Shown: positions 1 through 8,354, numbered from the stretch's first letter. The stretch is DNA of 64,000 nt from Streptomyces longhuiensis (GCF_020616555.1 NZ_CP085173.1:4289501-4353500), one strand, 5' to 3'. Numbers and translations: made by a program. The notes: a model not told the origin generated them from the sequence alone.

Positions 1-1
1 G

Positions 2-871
2 TCCGCGAACGGTCTGTACGGGAGGGTGTTCGCCGAGCGTCCGGCCACCGAGGTGGCGGAGACGGAGCCGCTGCGGTTCGCGATGCTGGGTGACTCGACG
101 GCGGCGGGGCAGGGCGTGCACCGGGCCCGGCAGACCCCGGGCGCGCTGCTCGCCTCGGGTCTCTCGGCGGTGGCCGAGCGTCCCGTGGAGCTGCGCAACG
201 TGGCGCTGCCGGGCGCCAGGTCGGACGACCTGGACCGTCAGGTCGCGGTGATCCTCTCGGATCCGGACTGGGTGCCGGACGTGTGCGTCGTGATGATCGG
301 CGCGAACGACGTGACGCACCGGATGCCGGCGACCCGGTCGGTGCGTCATCTGTCGGCGGCGGTGCGCAGGCTGCGTACGGCGGGTGCGGAGGTGGTGGTG
401 GGGACGTGCCCGGATCTGGGCACGATCGAGCTGGTGAACCAGCCCCTGCGCTATCTGGCCCGGCGGGCCTCGCGGCAGCTGGCGGCGGCGCAGACGATCG
501 GCACGGTGGAGCAGGGCGGGCGCACGGTGTCGCTGGGCGATCTGCTCGGCCCGGAGTTCCTGGCCAATCCGCGGGAGCTGTTCGGTCCCGACAACTACCA
601 CCCGTCGGCCGAGGGCTATGCGACGGCGGCGATGGCGGTGCTGCCGACGCTGTGCGCGTCGCTGGGCCTGTGGCCGGAGGAGGAGCGTCCGGACGTGTCG
701 CGGCGTGAGGGCTTCCTGCCGGTGGCCAGGGCGGCGGCCCAGGCGGCGGAAGAGGGCGGCACAGAGGTGACGGCGGCGATGCCGACGGGTCCGAGGGGGC
801 CCTGGGCTCTGCTGAAGCGTCGCAGGCGCCGGCGGGTGGCGACGCAGGACCCGACGCCGCTGAACATCTAG
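2..871 (+). CDS. SGNH/GDSL-family hydrolase, 5'-truncated
   Basis: The frame is open from base 2, so the gene starts outside the window; the GTG at 26 is probably internal. The visible part has the GDSL-type blocks in order: GDS (MLGDSTAAGQG, nucleophile Ser about residue 24 counted from base 26), the oxyanion block GAND (about 92-95) and the D-x-x-H block DNYHPS (about 189-192). This is the layout of SGNH esterases/acyl hydrolases. The substrate cannot be read. The C-terminus is basic (a run of Arg after LLK). Members of this Streptomyces family usually carry an N-terminal membrane segment, which would lie outside the window. Confidence 0.85.
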   Translation, partial: SANGLYGRVFAERPATEVAETEPLRFAMLGDSTAAGQGVHRARQTPGALLASGLSAVAERPVELRNVALPGARSDDLDRQVAVILSDPDWVPDVCVVMIGANDVTHRMPATRSVRHLSAAVRRLRTAGAEVVVGTCPDLGTIELVNQPLRYLARRASRQLAAAQTIGTVEQGGRTVSLGDLLGPEFLANPRELFGPDNYHPSAEGYATAAMAVLPTLCASLGLWPEEERPDVSRREGFLPVARAAAQAAEEGGTEVTAAMPTGPRGPWALLKRRRRRRVATQDPTPLNI

Positions 872-983
872 CGGGTACGAACGCCGAGCGGATACCGCGG
901 CGATCGGGGAGCGGGGTCCGGGACGGAGCCCTGTGTCCTGGACCACGCCCCCGAGCCGGAATCCCGCTACCCCGAAATCTCCC

Positions 984-999
984 TGAGCAAGCGCTTAGA
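984..999. promoter_or_regulatory. Dyad around AAGCGCTT upstream of the thiolase gene
   Basis: TGAGCAAGCGCTTAGA is an imperfect palindrome centred on AAGCGCTT, about 110 bases before the thiolase start. It resembles operators of TetR-type regulators of acyl-CoA/sterol catabolism (KstR2 type, A-n-CAAG-nn-CTTG-n-T) with two mismatches. That it is an operator is inference from position and symmetry. Confidence 0.35.
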
Positions 1000-1108
1000 A
1001 AAATGCGGTGGGAGTCACACACGCACACCGGTGACCCAGCCAGTACGTACAGGTAACTTCCCAGCTGGTAGGCGAATAGCTCGTACGCGTAGACCTCTTG
1101 GAGCCGTG

Positions 1109-2329
1109 ATGCCCGAAGCCGTGATCGTCTCGACCGCCCGCTCTCCCATCGGCCGCGCCTTCAAGGGGTCCCTGAAGGACCTGCGCCCGGACGACCTGAC
1201 CGCCACGATCGTCCAGGCCGCGCTGGCCAAGGTCCCTGAGCTCGACCCGCGGGACATCGACGACCTGATGCTCGGCTGCGGTCTGCCCGGCGGCGAGCAG
1301 GGCAACAACCTGGGCCGCATCGTGGCCGTGCAGATGGGCATGGACCACCTGCCCGGATGTACGGTCACCCGCTACTGCTCGTCGTCGCTGCAGACCAGCC
1401 GCATGGCGCTGCACGCCATCAAGGCCGGCGAGGGTGACGTCTTCATCTCGGCCGGTGTCGAGATGGTGTCGCGCTTCGTGAAGGGCAACTCGGACTCGCT
1501 GCCGGACACGCACAACCCGCTGTTCGCCGACGCGGAGGCCCGTACGGCCGCCGTCGCCGAGTCCGAGGGCGCCTCCTGGCACGACCCGCGCGAGGACGGC
1601 CTCGTCCCGGACGCGTACATCGCGATGGGCCAGACCGCCGAGAACCTGGCGCGGACGAAGGGCGTCACGCGCGAGGACATGGACGCGTTCGGCGTGCGTT
1701 CGCAGAACCTGGCCGAGCAGGCCATCAAGAACGGCTTCTGGGAGCGGGAGATCACCCCGGTCACCACCCCCGACGGCACGGTCGTCTCGCAGGACGACGG
1801 CCCGCGCGCGGGTGTCACCCTGGAGGGCGTCTCGGGCCTGAAGCCGGTCTTCCGCCCCGACGGTCTGGTCACGGCCGCGAACTGCTGCCCGCTCAACGAC
1901 GGCGCCGCGGCCCTCGTGATCATGTCCGACACGAAGGCCCGCGAGCTCGGTCTGACGCCGCTCGCCCGCATCGTCTCCACCGGCGTCTCGGGCCTGTCCC
2001 CCGAGATCATGGGCCTCGGCCCGGTCGAGGCGTCGAAGCAGGCGCTGAAGCGCGCCGGGCTCGGCATCGGCGACATCGACCTGGTCGAGATCAACGAGGC
2101 GTTCGCCGCGCAGGTCATCCCCTCCGCGCGTGACCTCGGCATCGACGAGGACAAGCTGAACATCAACGGTGGCGCGATCGCCGTGGGTCACCCCTTCGGC
2201 ATGACGGGCGCCCGCATCACCGGCACCCTGATCAACAGCCTCCAGTTCCACGACAAGCAGTTCGGTCTGGAGACCATGTGTGTCGGCGGTGGCCAGGGCA
2301 TGGCGATGGTCATCGAGCGCCTCAGCTGA
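1109..2329 (+). CDS. Acetyl-CoA C-acetyltransferase (thiolase)
   Basis: A 406-residue thiolase that catalyses reversible condensation or thiolysis of acyl-CoA, in beta-oxidation or acetoacetyl-CoA formation. Active-site elements are visible: nucleophile Cys90 in TRYCSSS, the NEAFAAQ loop, His361 in GGAIAVGHPFG and Cys391 in CVGGGQG. The ATG at 1109 is preferred over the in-frame upstream start at 1031 because it has a GGAG Shine-Dalgarno at about 1100 and matches the family N-terminus MPEAVIVSTARSPIG. The gene is monocistronic, followed by a strong terminator hairpin. A FadA-type beta-oxidation role is more likely than a biosynthetic PhaA role, but sequence alone does not decide. Confidence 0.93.
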   Translation: MPEAVIVSTARSPIGRAFKGSLKDLRPDDLTATIVQAALAKVPELDPRDIDDLMLGCGLPGGEQGNNLGRIVAVQMGMDHLPGCTVTRYCSSSLQTSRMALHAIKAGEGDVFISAGVEMVSRFVKGNSDSLPDTHNPLFADAEARTAAVAESEGASWHDPREDGLVPDAYIAMGQTAENLARTKGVTREDMDAFGVRSQNLAEQAIKNGFWEREITPVTTPDGTVVSQDDGPRAGVTLEGVSGLKPVFRPDGLVTAANCCPLNDGAAALVIMSDTKARELGLTPLARIVSTGVSGLSPEIMGLGPVEASKQALKRAGLGIGDIDLVEINEAFAAQVIPSARDLGIDEDKLNINGGAIAVGHPFGMTGARITGTLINSLQFHDKQFGLETMCVGGGQGMAMVIERLS

Positions 2330-2369
2330 CCCAGGAGTCGGGTTGCGCCTCTGCTGAATCGTGATCCAA

Positions 2370-2410
2370 TCTCCCCCAGGATGTGACGTATCTCCTGGGG
2401 GAGAGGGTTT
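2370..2410 (+). terminator. Rho-independent terminator after the thiolase gene
   Basis: Perfect 12-bp stem (2370-2381 with 2393-2404), 11-base loop, then GGGTTTTT. It lies 40 bases past the thiolase stop. Confidence 0.8.
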
Positions 2411-2562
2411 TTGCAGGTCAACAGGGCCCCCAGCGCATACCACCCCTAAACACCCGGCCAAATACCTGTCCATTTCGTGACGTAATGCACTGACAGCGGG
2501 ATGGTCCAGGCTTCAAGCTGATGTAGGAAGTCGGGGGTCGACTTGAAACCGGGAGTACGTCA

Positions 2563-3390
2563 GTGAGCGCCATGCCTCTTGCTTTGCTCATCGCCACGGC
2601 CGCCGCCACGGCCGTGGGCGCCGCTGCCCTGCACACCGTCCACGGACTGCGCAGGCAGATCACCGAACTGCGGGACGAGCTCGCCCATGACCGCGCCGTC
2701 GGCGCCGGTCGAGGCGTGCCCGCCGCGCGCACCACGCCCGACGCGGAGGAGATACGCGCGGCCGTCGCCGACGCACTCGCGGAGGAGCGGGAGCGCGAGC
2801 TCGCCGAGGCGCGTGCCTTCTGGGCCGCGCAGGAGGCGCGGGACGCCTCCGACGCGCCGTCCATGCTCGGTGGCGCGCTGGGTCTCGGTGACGATCTGTT
2901 CATGCCGCGCCAGGCCGATTTCGCGGGCCTGGAGCCGGGTCTCGCGGCGGGCCTGGAGCCCGTGGTGGAGCCGGCCGACGCGGGCGCCGACGAGTTCGCC
3001 GGGGAGTCCGCGGAGCTCGCGGCCGCCCGTCGCCGTCACCCCTCGCACCCCGACTTCGTGCCGGTGCAGTCGCCCGTCTCGGGCGGGAGCAGCGACCACG
3101 AGCGGACGGTCACGTGTCTGGAGGAGCTGGCCGACGCCCGCACCGCCCTGGCCGATGTGCGCCCGGGCCCGCTGGGCACGCTCGACGTGTACGTCTTCGT
3201 GGACGGCACCACGCTCTGCATGACCCCCGGCCACCGCGAGACCGCGGAGCAGCTGGCCGCGGCCCTGCGCGAGGGCGAGTCCCCCGTGCTGCTGGGCGGC
3301 TCGGGCGTCTCGGGCGCGTACGCGCTGACGTTCGCCTGCGGCCGCGAGAACGTCTACATCCTGGCCGACCGGGTCATAGCCTCCGTCTGA
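2563..3390 (+). CDS. Conserved hypothetical protein with N-terminal membrane anchor
   Basis: A 275-residue protein of unrecognised function. Residues 3-25 form one hydrophobic segment (LALLIATAAATAVGAAAL), followed by an Ala/Glu-rich, probably coiled-coil stretch to about residue 95, an acidic linker, and a compact C-terminal domain (about 185-275) with the conserved-looking run LGTLDVYVFVDGTTLCMTPG. GTG start at 2563 with GGGAG seven bases upstream. No enzyme motif is visible. Probably a membrane-tethered actinobacterial protein; monocistronic, ending at a terminator. Confidence 0.75.
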   Translation: MSAMPLALLIATAAATAVGAAALHTVHGLRRQITELRDELAHDRAVGAGRGVPAARTTPDAEEIRAAVADALAEERERELAEARAFWAAQEARDASDAPSMLGGALGLGDDLFMPRQADFAGLEPGLAAGLEPVVEPADAGADEFAGESAELAAARRRHPSHPDFVPVQSPVSGGSSDHERTVTCLEELADARTALADVRPGPLGTLDVYVFVDGTTLCMTPGHRETAEQLAAALREGESPVLLGGSGVSGAYALTFACGRENVYILADRVIASV

Positions 3391-3425
3391 GCGCCCCGCT
3401 CGGCCTCTGTCCCCACACATCGAAG

Positions 3426-3461
3426 AACGCGCCGGGTCGGCTCACACCCCGGCGCGTTTTT
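3426..3461 (+). terminator. Rho-independent terminator shared by convergent genes
   Basis: 11-bp stem AACGCGCCGGG (3426-3436) with its complement at 3448-3458, followed by T5. It ends the + strand gene at 3390 and overlaps the stop codon of the minus-strand gene at 3442. Confidence 0.85.
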
Positions 3462-3753
3462 GTGCCTCCTCGACGAGCGTGAGCGCCTCGCCCAGCTGGG
3501 CGGGGTTCTGAAGGACGACGGACAGGTCGTGTGCGGCGACGGTGATCTGGTCGGCCCCGGCGAACATCCCGGCGTCCGGCATCTCCCGTACGGGCCCGTC
3601 GGGGTCCTCCAGGCGCTGCGCCCATGCGGACAGTTCCCTGGCGAGGGCGAGCGCCTCGGCGGCGGCCCCCCGCTGGAGCCTGCTCTGCGGCGCGGCGCGC
3701 AGCCGGTCGGCGAATCGGTCCACTGCGTCCGTCAACGACGTCGTATCGAGCAT
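3442..3753 (-). CDS. Small conserved hypothetical protein
   Basis: A 103-residue, Ala/Leu-rich, acidic, probably all-helical cytosolic protein with no signal peptide or membrane segment. I recognise no family. Its ATG at 3753 follows AGGG. The stop codon sits in the loop of the convergent terminator. Strong third-position GC supports coding. Confidence 0.65.
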   Translation of the reverse strand: MLDTTSLTDAVDRFADRLRAAPQSRLQRGAAAEALALARELSAWAQRLEDPDGPVREMPDAGMFAGADQITVAAHDLSVVLQNPAQLGEALTLVEEAQKRAGV

Positions 3754-3855
3754 GCCGCGACCCTATGCGCCTTCCCTCGACTGTTGCCAACGACCGAACG
3801 CTCAGGCACGGTGGCCTGAAGGACCGGCTACATCGCAATGCGTCCGGAGGCGCCG

Positions 3856-4086
3856 ATGTCCCAAGTGTTCTCGCAGGAGACCCACCAGAATCTGTTGGCT
3901 CGCATCCCCCACTGCACCGGTCGTGAGATCTCCGACTGGCTGCGCACCGTCGAGGAAGGCCCCTGCTTCCTCCGCTTCGAAGACAAGGTCAGCTGGCTGC
4001 GCGGGGAGCACGACCTCGCTTACGGCCATGCCAAGGCGATCATCCACGAGTACGACCTGCGGCGGGCCGCCCGTCGCCTGGGCTGA
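3856..4086 (+). CDS. DUF4287-like small protein
   Basis: A 76-residue protein with the DUF4287-type C-terminal block WLRGEHDLAYGHAKAIIHEY. ATG 3856 is chosen over ATG 3838 because a perfect GGAGG (3846-3850) sits five bases before it and the protein then begins MSQVFSQETHQNLLARIP. Function is unknown for the family; in Streptomyces it occurs as a stand-alone small cytosolic protein. A terminator hairpin follows. Confidence 0.7.
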   Translation: MSQVFSQETHQNLLARIPHCTGREISDWLRTVEEGPCFLRFEDKVSWLRGEHDLAYGHAKAIIHEYDLRRAARRLG

Positions 4087-4169
4087 GCGTTCCACCCCCG
4101 ACCCATCCGTCCCCACGACAGCCGCACCCCTGAAACCCGTAAAACCCGTAACCCATGAACCCCATGAAA

Positions 4170-4202
4170 AAGGGCCCGCACACCGATGGTGCGCGGGCCC
4201 TT
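4170..4202. terminator. Bidirectional terminator hairpin between convergent genes
   Basis: AAGGGCCCGC (4170-4179) pairs with 4193-4202. A further CACC/GGTG pairing closes a GAT loop, with one A-C mismatch. A-rich on the left and T-rich on the right, so it can serve both the DUF4287 gene and the Bax-inhibitor gene. Confidence 0.75.
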
Positions 4203-4220
4203 CTCCGTCTGGCCGGGTGA

Positions 4221-5108
4221 TCAGTCGTTGCCCTGCAGGATCGCGATGAGGCGCAGGAACTCGAGGTAGATCCACACGAGCGTCATCGTGAGGCCGAAGG
4301 CGGCGAGCCAGGCCTCCTCGCGCGGGGCGCCGTACGCGATGCCGTCCTCGACCTGCTTGAAGTCGAGGGCCAGGAAGCACGCGCCGAGCAGCACGCCGAT
4401 GATGCCGAAGACGATGCCGAGGCCACCGCTGCGGAAGCCGAGGCCGTCACCGCCGCCGAAGACGGCGAACAGCAGGTTCACCGCCATGAGCAGGATGAAG
4501 CCCATGGCCGCGGCCATCACGAAGCCGTAGAAGCGGCGGTTGACGCGGATCCAGCCGGCCTTGTACGCGACGAGGACGGCCACGAAGACCGCCATCGTGC
4601 CGAGCACGGCCTGCATGGCCGCACCGCTCGCGATGTAGTTGTCGACGATGCTCGACAGGACGCCGAGGAAGACGCCCTCGAGCGCCGCGTACGCCAGGAT
4701 GAGCGGCGGCGACGCCTTGCGCTTGAACGACTGGACGAAGCCCAGGACCATCGCGACGAGGCCCGCGCCGATCGCGATGCCGTACGACTTGTTGATGTTC
4801 GCCGTGTCGACCGGCAGCAGCGCCCAGGCGAGCGCGGCCGTCAGGACGAGGACGCCGAGGGTGGTGGCGGTGCGCATGACGACGTCGTCCATCGTCATGC
4901 GGCCGGTGGTGGCGGGGGCCTGCGGCGGAGCGCCGTACTGCAGGTCCTGCTGGGCGTAGGGGTTCTGCGCGTACGGGTTGTTGCCGGCGTAGGGGTTGCC
5001 CTGTGTGCCGACTGCGGGTCCCCCGGCCTGCGGCTGCGCGTTGAAGCCCGCGTAGCCGTTGTCGCGGCTGAACCCCCGTCGCGAGAAGACCGGGTTACTG
5101 CTCCTCAT
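4221..5108 (-). CDS. Bax inhibitor-1/YccA family membrane protein
   Basis: A 295-residue integral membrane protein. Residues 1-70 are a soluble Tyr/Gln/Pro/Asn-rich head (repeats of NPYAQ type). Seven hydrophobic helices of the BI-1/TMBIM fold follow from about residue 85, including IGVLLGACFLALDFKQVEDG and the C-terminal LAAFGLTMTLVWIYLEFLRLIAIL. ATG 5108 has GGAGG nine bases upstream and gives MRSSNPVFSRRGF; the longer frame starting at 5147 lacks such a site. BI-1 proteins are pH-sensitive Ca2+ leak channels in some bacteria; the role here is not known. Confidence 0.88.
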   Translation of the reverse strand: MRSSNPVFSRRGFSRDNGYAGFNAQPQAGGPAVGTQGNPYAGNNPYAQNPYAQQDLQYGAPPQAPATTGRMTMDDVVMRTATTLGVLVLTAALAWALLPVDTANINKSYGIAIGAGLVAMVLGFVQSFKRKASPPLILAYAALEGVFLGVLSSIVDNYIASGAAMQAVLGTMAVFVAVLVAYKAGWIRVNRRFYGFVMAAAMGFILLMAVNLLFAVFGGGDGLGFRSGGLGIVFGIIGVLLGACFLALDFKQVEDGIAYGAPREEAWLAAFGLTMTLVWIYLEFLRLIAILQGND

Positions 5109-5174
5109 CTCACTCCTCCATAGCCACCCTGCGCGGCCTTGGCTCAAGGGTAATAGGCAGGCAAAGACCCCAGC

Positions 5175-6539
5175 CTAGTGCTCAGGGAGGATCTTTCCCA
5201 TCCTGTTACCCGCAACGTCCGGGGCATGCCCGGTGTTCCGCCGAACGAGGGGCACGAGGGAGATGGCGACGGCGCCGAGGACCGCGGCCGCGGCGAAGGT
5301 GGTGAAGCCGAGACCCGCGTTGCCTCCGGCGACGACCGCGCCGCCCAGCCAGGGGCCGACGACGGCTCCGGTGCGGCCCACACCGGTGATCCAGCCGAGG
5401 CCGGTGGCGCGCTGGCCGGGCGTGTACACGGACGGGGCGGCCGCGTAGACCATGACCTGGGCGGAGAACAGCCAGACGCCGGTGACGAAGACCAGGGCGT
5501 ACGCGACGCCGAGCGGCAGGTGGGCGCGGAGCAGGAAGGCGCCGCAGGCGGTCAGGACGAACCAGAGGGCGGACACCCTGACCGCGCCGAACCGGTCTGC
5601 GGCGCGGCCCGCGACGAGCATGCCGACGATGCCGCCCGCGTTGATCACCATGAGGAAGGTGACGGACGAGGAGAGCGAGTAGCCGGAGGCGCGCATCAGC
5701 TCGGGCAGCCAGGTGGAGACGCCGTAGACGAGGAGCAGGCCGGCGAAGGAGGCGACCCACAGGAGTGGGGTCGCGGCGCGGGTGCCGGGTGAGAAGAGCG
5801 AGGCTACGGCGGCGAAGCGGCCCTTGGCGCCGGCGGCGGGGGCCTCGGCGCGGGTCGGCTCGGGCAGCCCGTAGCGGGCGGCGACGGCGCTCGCGTCGGC
5901 GGTGCGGCCCTTGGCGAAGAGGACGGCCGGGGATTCGGGCAGCCACTTCAGGACGAGGGGGACGGCGACGACGGCCGGGATGACACCGGTCCAGAAGACG
6001 ACGCGCCAGCCGTGGTCGGGGCCGAGCGCGAGGCCGAGACCCGTCGCGGCCATGCCGCCCGCGTGGTACGAGGTCATCATCAGGCCGGTGGCGAGGGCGG
6101 CCCTGCGGGGCGGGGCGAACTCGGCGACGATCGCGAGGCCGATCGGCATCAGGCCGCCGAGGCCGAGCCCGGCGAGGAAGCGGCCCCCGCCGAAGACGGC
6201 GGCGCTCGGGGCGAGCGCGCACACGGCGGAGCCGACGGAGAAGAGCACGACGGAGCCCGTGACCATGGGCTTGCGGCCGAGCCAGTCGGTGAGTGTGCCG
6301 CAGCCGAGTGCGCCGATCAGCATGCCGAACGTGGTCCAGGAGCCGATCGTGCCGGCGGTGGAGGGGGTGAAGCCGAAGCCCTTGTCGTCGAGGAGGTGCG
6401 GCATGACGGCGCCGTAGATGTTGACGTCCATGCCGTCGAAGAAGACGACGAGCCAGCACAGGGCGATGACGGGGGCGACGGCCCTGAAGGTGCGGGGCGG
6501 GGAGGGTATGGCGGTGCCGTGGGAGGTGTCGGGGGACAT
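5175..6539 (-). CDS. MFS transporter, probable aromatic-acid/H+ symporter (PcaK-like)
   Basis: A 454-residue 12-helix major facilitator. Family signatures are visible: helix-1 motif DGMDVNIYGAVMPHL, loop 2-3 motif GTLTDWLGRKPM, and the helix-5 region. These match the aromatic acid:H+ symporter family (PcaK/BenK). It lies 53 bases downstream of pobA on the same strand, so uptake of 4-hydroxybenzoate or protocatechuate is the natural inference. ATG 6539 is taken because AAGTGAG lies five bases before it; GTG 6545 is an alternative. Confidence 0.85.
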   Translation of the reverse strand: MSPDTSHGTAIPSPPRTFRAVAPVIALCWLVVFFDGMDVNIYGAVMPHLLDDKGFGFTPSTAGTIGSWTTFGMLIGALGCGTLTDWLGRKPMVTGSVVLFSVGSAVCALAPSAAVFGGGRFLAGLGLGGLMPIGLAIVAEFAPPRRAALATGLMMTSYHAGGMAATGLGLALGPDHGWRVVFWTGVIPAVVAVPLVLKWLPESPAVLFAKGRTADASAVAARYGLPEPTRAEAPAAGAKGRFAAVASLFSPGTRAATPLLWVASFAGLLLVYGVSTWLPELMRASGYSLSSSVTFLMVINAGGIVGMLVAGRAADRFGAVRVSALWFVLTACGAFLLRAHLPLGVAYALVFVTGVWLFSAQVMVYAAAPSVYTPGQRATGLGWITGVGRTGAVVGPWLGGAVVAGGNAGLGFTTFAAAAVLGAVAISLVPLVRRNTGHAPDVAGNRMGKILPEH

Positions 6540-6598
6540 CAGCACTCACTTCGTCGTGGGTACGCGGGGACGGGTGGGCGGCGGTTCCTGGACGGGGC

Positions 6599-7774
6599 TC
6601 AGTCGAGGGGGAAGCCCGTGTAGCCCTCGGCGAGGTCGGTCTCGGCGGCGCGCGAGGCCGTGATCCGGTCGAGGCGCGCGCGCTGGATGCGGTCGTCGAA
6701 GGGGGTCGCGTCGGGGATGCGGTGCAGCATCGTCGTCATCGCGTACGAGAACCGCTCGGCCTGCCAGACCCGGCGCAGGCAGGTCTCCGAATAGGCGTCG
6801 AGGCGCTGTGTGGAGCCGGTCCTGTGGCAGTGGGTCAGGGCGCGGGCGAAGGTGACGACGTCGCCGACGGCGAGGTTGAGGCCCTTGGCGCCGGTCGGCG
6901 GGACGATGTGGGCGGCGTCCCCGGCGAGGAAGAGCCGTCCGTGGCGCATCGGCTCGTGGACGTAACTCCTCATCGGGGTCACGGACTTGGAGGTGATGGG
7001 GCCGCGCTCCAGCTTCCAGCCGTCGGCGGTCTCCAGGCGGTGGTCGAGCTCGTCCCAGATCTCCTCGTCGCTCCAGTCGTCGGCGTTCGTGCCCTCGGGG
7101 ACCTGGAGGTAGGCGCGGGTCACGGACGGGGAGCGCATGGACAGGAGGGCGAAGCCGCGGTCGTGGCGGGCGTAGACCAACTCGTCGTGGGACGGGGCGA
7201 CATCGGCGAGGATGCCGAGCCAGCCGAAGGGGTACGTGCGCTCGAAGACCTGGGAGACGTCGGCGGGTACGGCCTTGCGGCCCACGCCCCACGAGCCGTC
7301 GCAGGCGACGACGTAGTCGCAGTCGAGGACGTCCTCGCGGCCCTCGTGGCGGAAGCGGACGCTCGGGCTCTCGGTCTCGGCACCCTCGACGGCCAGCGCC
7401 TCCGCCTCGAAGAGCAGCGGGCCTCCCTCGGCGAGCTGCAGGGCGATGAGGTCCTTGCACACCTCGGTCTGGGCATAGACCATGACCGACCTGCCGCCGG
7501 TCAGGGCGGGGAAGTCGACGCGGTGGCGGCGCCTGTCGAAGCGCAGCTCGATGCCGTCGTGCGGGATGCCCTCGCGGTCCATGCGCTCCGCCGCGCCCGC
7601 CTCGCGCAGTACGTCGACGGTGCCCTGCTCCAGGATCCCGGCGCGCTGGCGCTGTTCGACGTACGCGCGGTCGCGGCTCTCCAGGACGACGGAGTCGATT
7701 CCGGCGTTGTGCAGAAGCCGGGCGAGGAGCAGTCCGGCGGGGCCCGCTCCGATGATGCCGACGGTGGTGCGCAT
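6599..7774 (-). CDS. pobA: 4-hydroxybenzoate 3-monooxygenase
   Basis: A 391-residue flavoprotein hydroxylase converting 4-hydroxybenzoate to protocatechuate with NAD(P)H and O2. Visible: N-terminal FAD motif GAGPAG (residues 9-14), RQRAGILEQGTVDVLREAG with the conserved FAD-contacting Arg, the substrate-pocket segment around YARHDRGFALLSMRS, and the FAD/pyrophosphate block RLFLAGDAAHIVPPTGAKG. Length equals that of the PobA family. ATG 7774 has AGAAGG seven bases upstream. It forms a two-gene unit with the MFS transporter. No regulator gene is adjacent, although a good operator is present upstream. Confidence 0.94.
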   Translation of the reverse strand: MRTTVGIIGAGPAGLLLARLLHNAGIDSVVLESRDRAYVEQRQRAGILEQGTVDVLREAGAAERMDREGIPHDGIELRFDRRRHRVDFPALTGGRSVMVYAQTEVCKDLIALQLAEGGPLLFEAEALAVEGAETESPSVRFRHEGREDVLDCDYVVACDGSWGVGRKAVPADVSQVFERTYPFGWLGILADVAPSHDELVYARHDRGFALLSMRSPSVTRAYLQVPEGTNADDWSDEEIWDELDHRLETADGWKLERGPITSKSVTPMRSYVHEPMRHGRLFLAGDAAHIVPPTGAKGLNLAVGDVVTFARALTHCHRTGSTQRLDAYSETCLRRVWQAERFSYAMTTMLHRIPDATPFDDRIQRARLDRITASRAAETDLAEGYTGFPLD

Positions 7775-7800
7775 GGGTACCTTCTTTTTCGTTCAGCCTT

Positions 7801-7824
7801 GTTCGCATGGTGAACTTTCGTTCA
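7801..7824. promoter_or_regulatory. Overlapping palindromic operator upstream of pobA
   Basis: TGAACTTTCGTTCA (7811-7824) is a perfect TGAAC-n4-GTTCA dyad. Its left arm also pairs with GTTC at 7801-7804 (GTTC-n7-GAAC), and a further GTTCA lies at 7791-7795. The cluster is 27-50 bases upstream of the pobA start, where an IclR- or MarR-type regulator of 4-hydroxybenzoate catabolism would act. Regulator identity is inference. Confidence 0.6.
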
Positions 7825-7923
7825 TAATGTGCTCAGCGGAGTCTCCGCCCGGCTCGAACCGCTGTCAACGGTCTCGGGCCGAGAAAACGATCCGAAAACG
7901 GTCCCGGGACTCATGGGGGCACG

Positions 7924-7963
7924 AAAAAACGCCGCGGCGATCGGATGCGATCGACACGCGGCG
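7924..7963 (-). terminator. Rho-independent terminator of bldA
   Basis: On the minus strand, CGCCGCG (7957-7963) pairs with 7930-7936 around a further CGATCG self-pairing segment, and is followed by T6 (complement of 7924-7929). It lies about 56 bases downstream of the tRNA 3' end. Confidence 0.85.
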
Positions 7964-8018
7964 ACAAGAAGCGGCTCGGAGAACGACTCGGTCGGGAGCG
8001 GGGAGGAAAAGCGGGAGG

Positions 8019-8102
8019 TGCCCGGAACCGGACTTGAACCGGTACGCCCGCGAAGGGGCAGCGAGGTTTAAGCTCGCCGTGTCTGCATTCCACCATCCGG
8101 GC
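8019..8102 (-). tRNA. bldA: tRNA-Leu(UAA), the developmental tRNA BldA
   Basis: Class II tRNA read on the minus strand. The acceptor GCCCGGA pairs with TCCGGGC, the anticodon stem GCGAG/CTCGC holds loop CTTAAAC (anticodon TAA), there is a long variable arm, and the T arm is ACCGG-TTCAAGT-CCGGT. Discriminator A is at 8019; genomic bases after it read CCT, so the full CCA is not encoded. It decodes UUA, the rarest leucine codon in Streptomyces, and is the known BldA switch for aerial development and antibiotic production. Followed by its own terminator and transcribed alone. Upstream, TAGGCT at about 8130-8135 on the minus strand is only a weak -10 candidate. Confidence 0.97.
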
Positions 8103-8332
8103 AGGCCGTGGGCTCCGCAACGAGGTTCTGAGCCTATCGGGACAGATCCCCCGAACAGCGGAACACCCGCTCGATGTTGTCTTATTTTATTGACGCCTGA
8201 GGGTGCATCAGACCACGGTAGCCGCCATCAGCACATGCCGCAGGCCCTTCCACACCCCTCGGCGCCCTCGACCCCGTCACCGTGGATTGACGGGATTTCA
8301 CCTCCCGCGGTGATCTTCGCTCTCAGGGTCGC

Positions 8333-8354
8333 GGGTCATCCCCAGGTATGACCC
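8333..8354. promoter_or_regulatory. Perfect inverted repeat upstream of ABC transporter operon
   Basis: GGGTCAT (8333-8339), 8-base spacer, ATGACCC (8348-8354), about 140 bases before the ATPase start. TATGAC inside it (8347-8352) could be a -10 element. The rest of 8103-8493 is GC-rich leader with no gene that I can support. Confidence 0.35.

Noticed and set aside
995..2473. Long minus-strand open frame opposite the thiolase gene
   Set aside because: Antisense shadow in GC-rich DNA; the + strand carries intact thiolase motifs and the antisense product has no recognisable domain.
2461..2562. Riboswitch before the hypothetical gene at 2563
   Set aside because: Only short 5-6 bp pairings; no known aptamer core recognised.
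8190..8225. TTGACG as -35 of a promoter for the ABC operon
   Set aside because: No acceptable -10 at 16-19 bases; nearest TAG-containing hexamer is 23 bases away.
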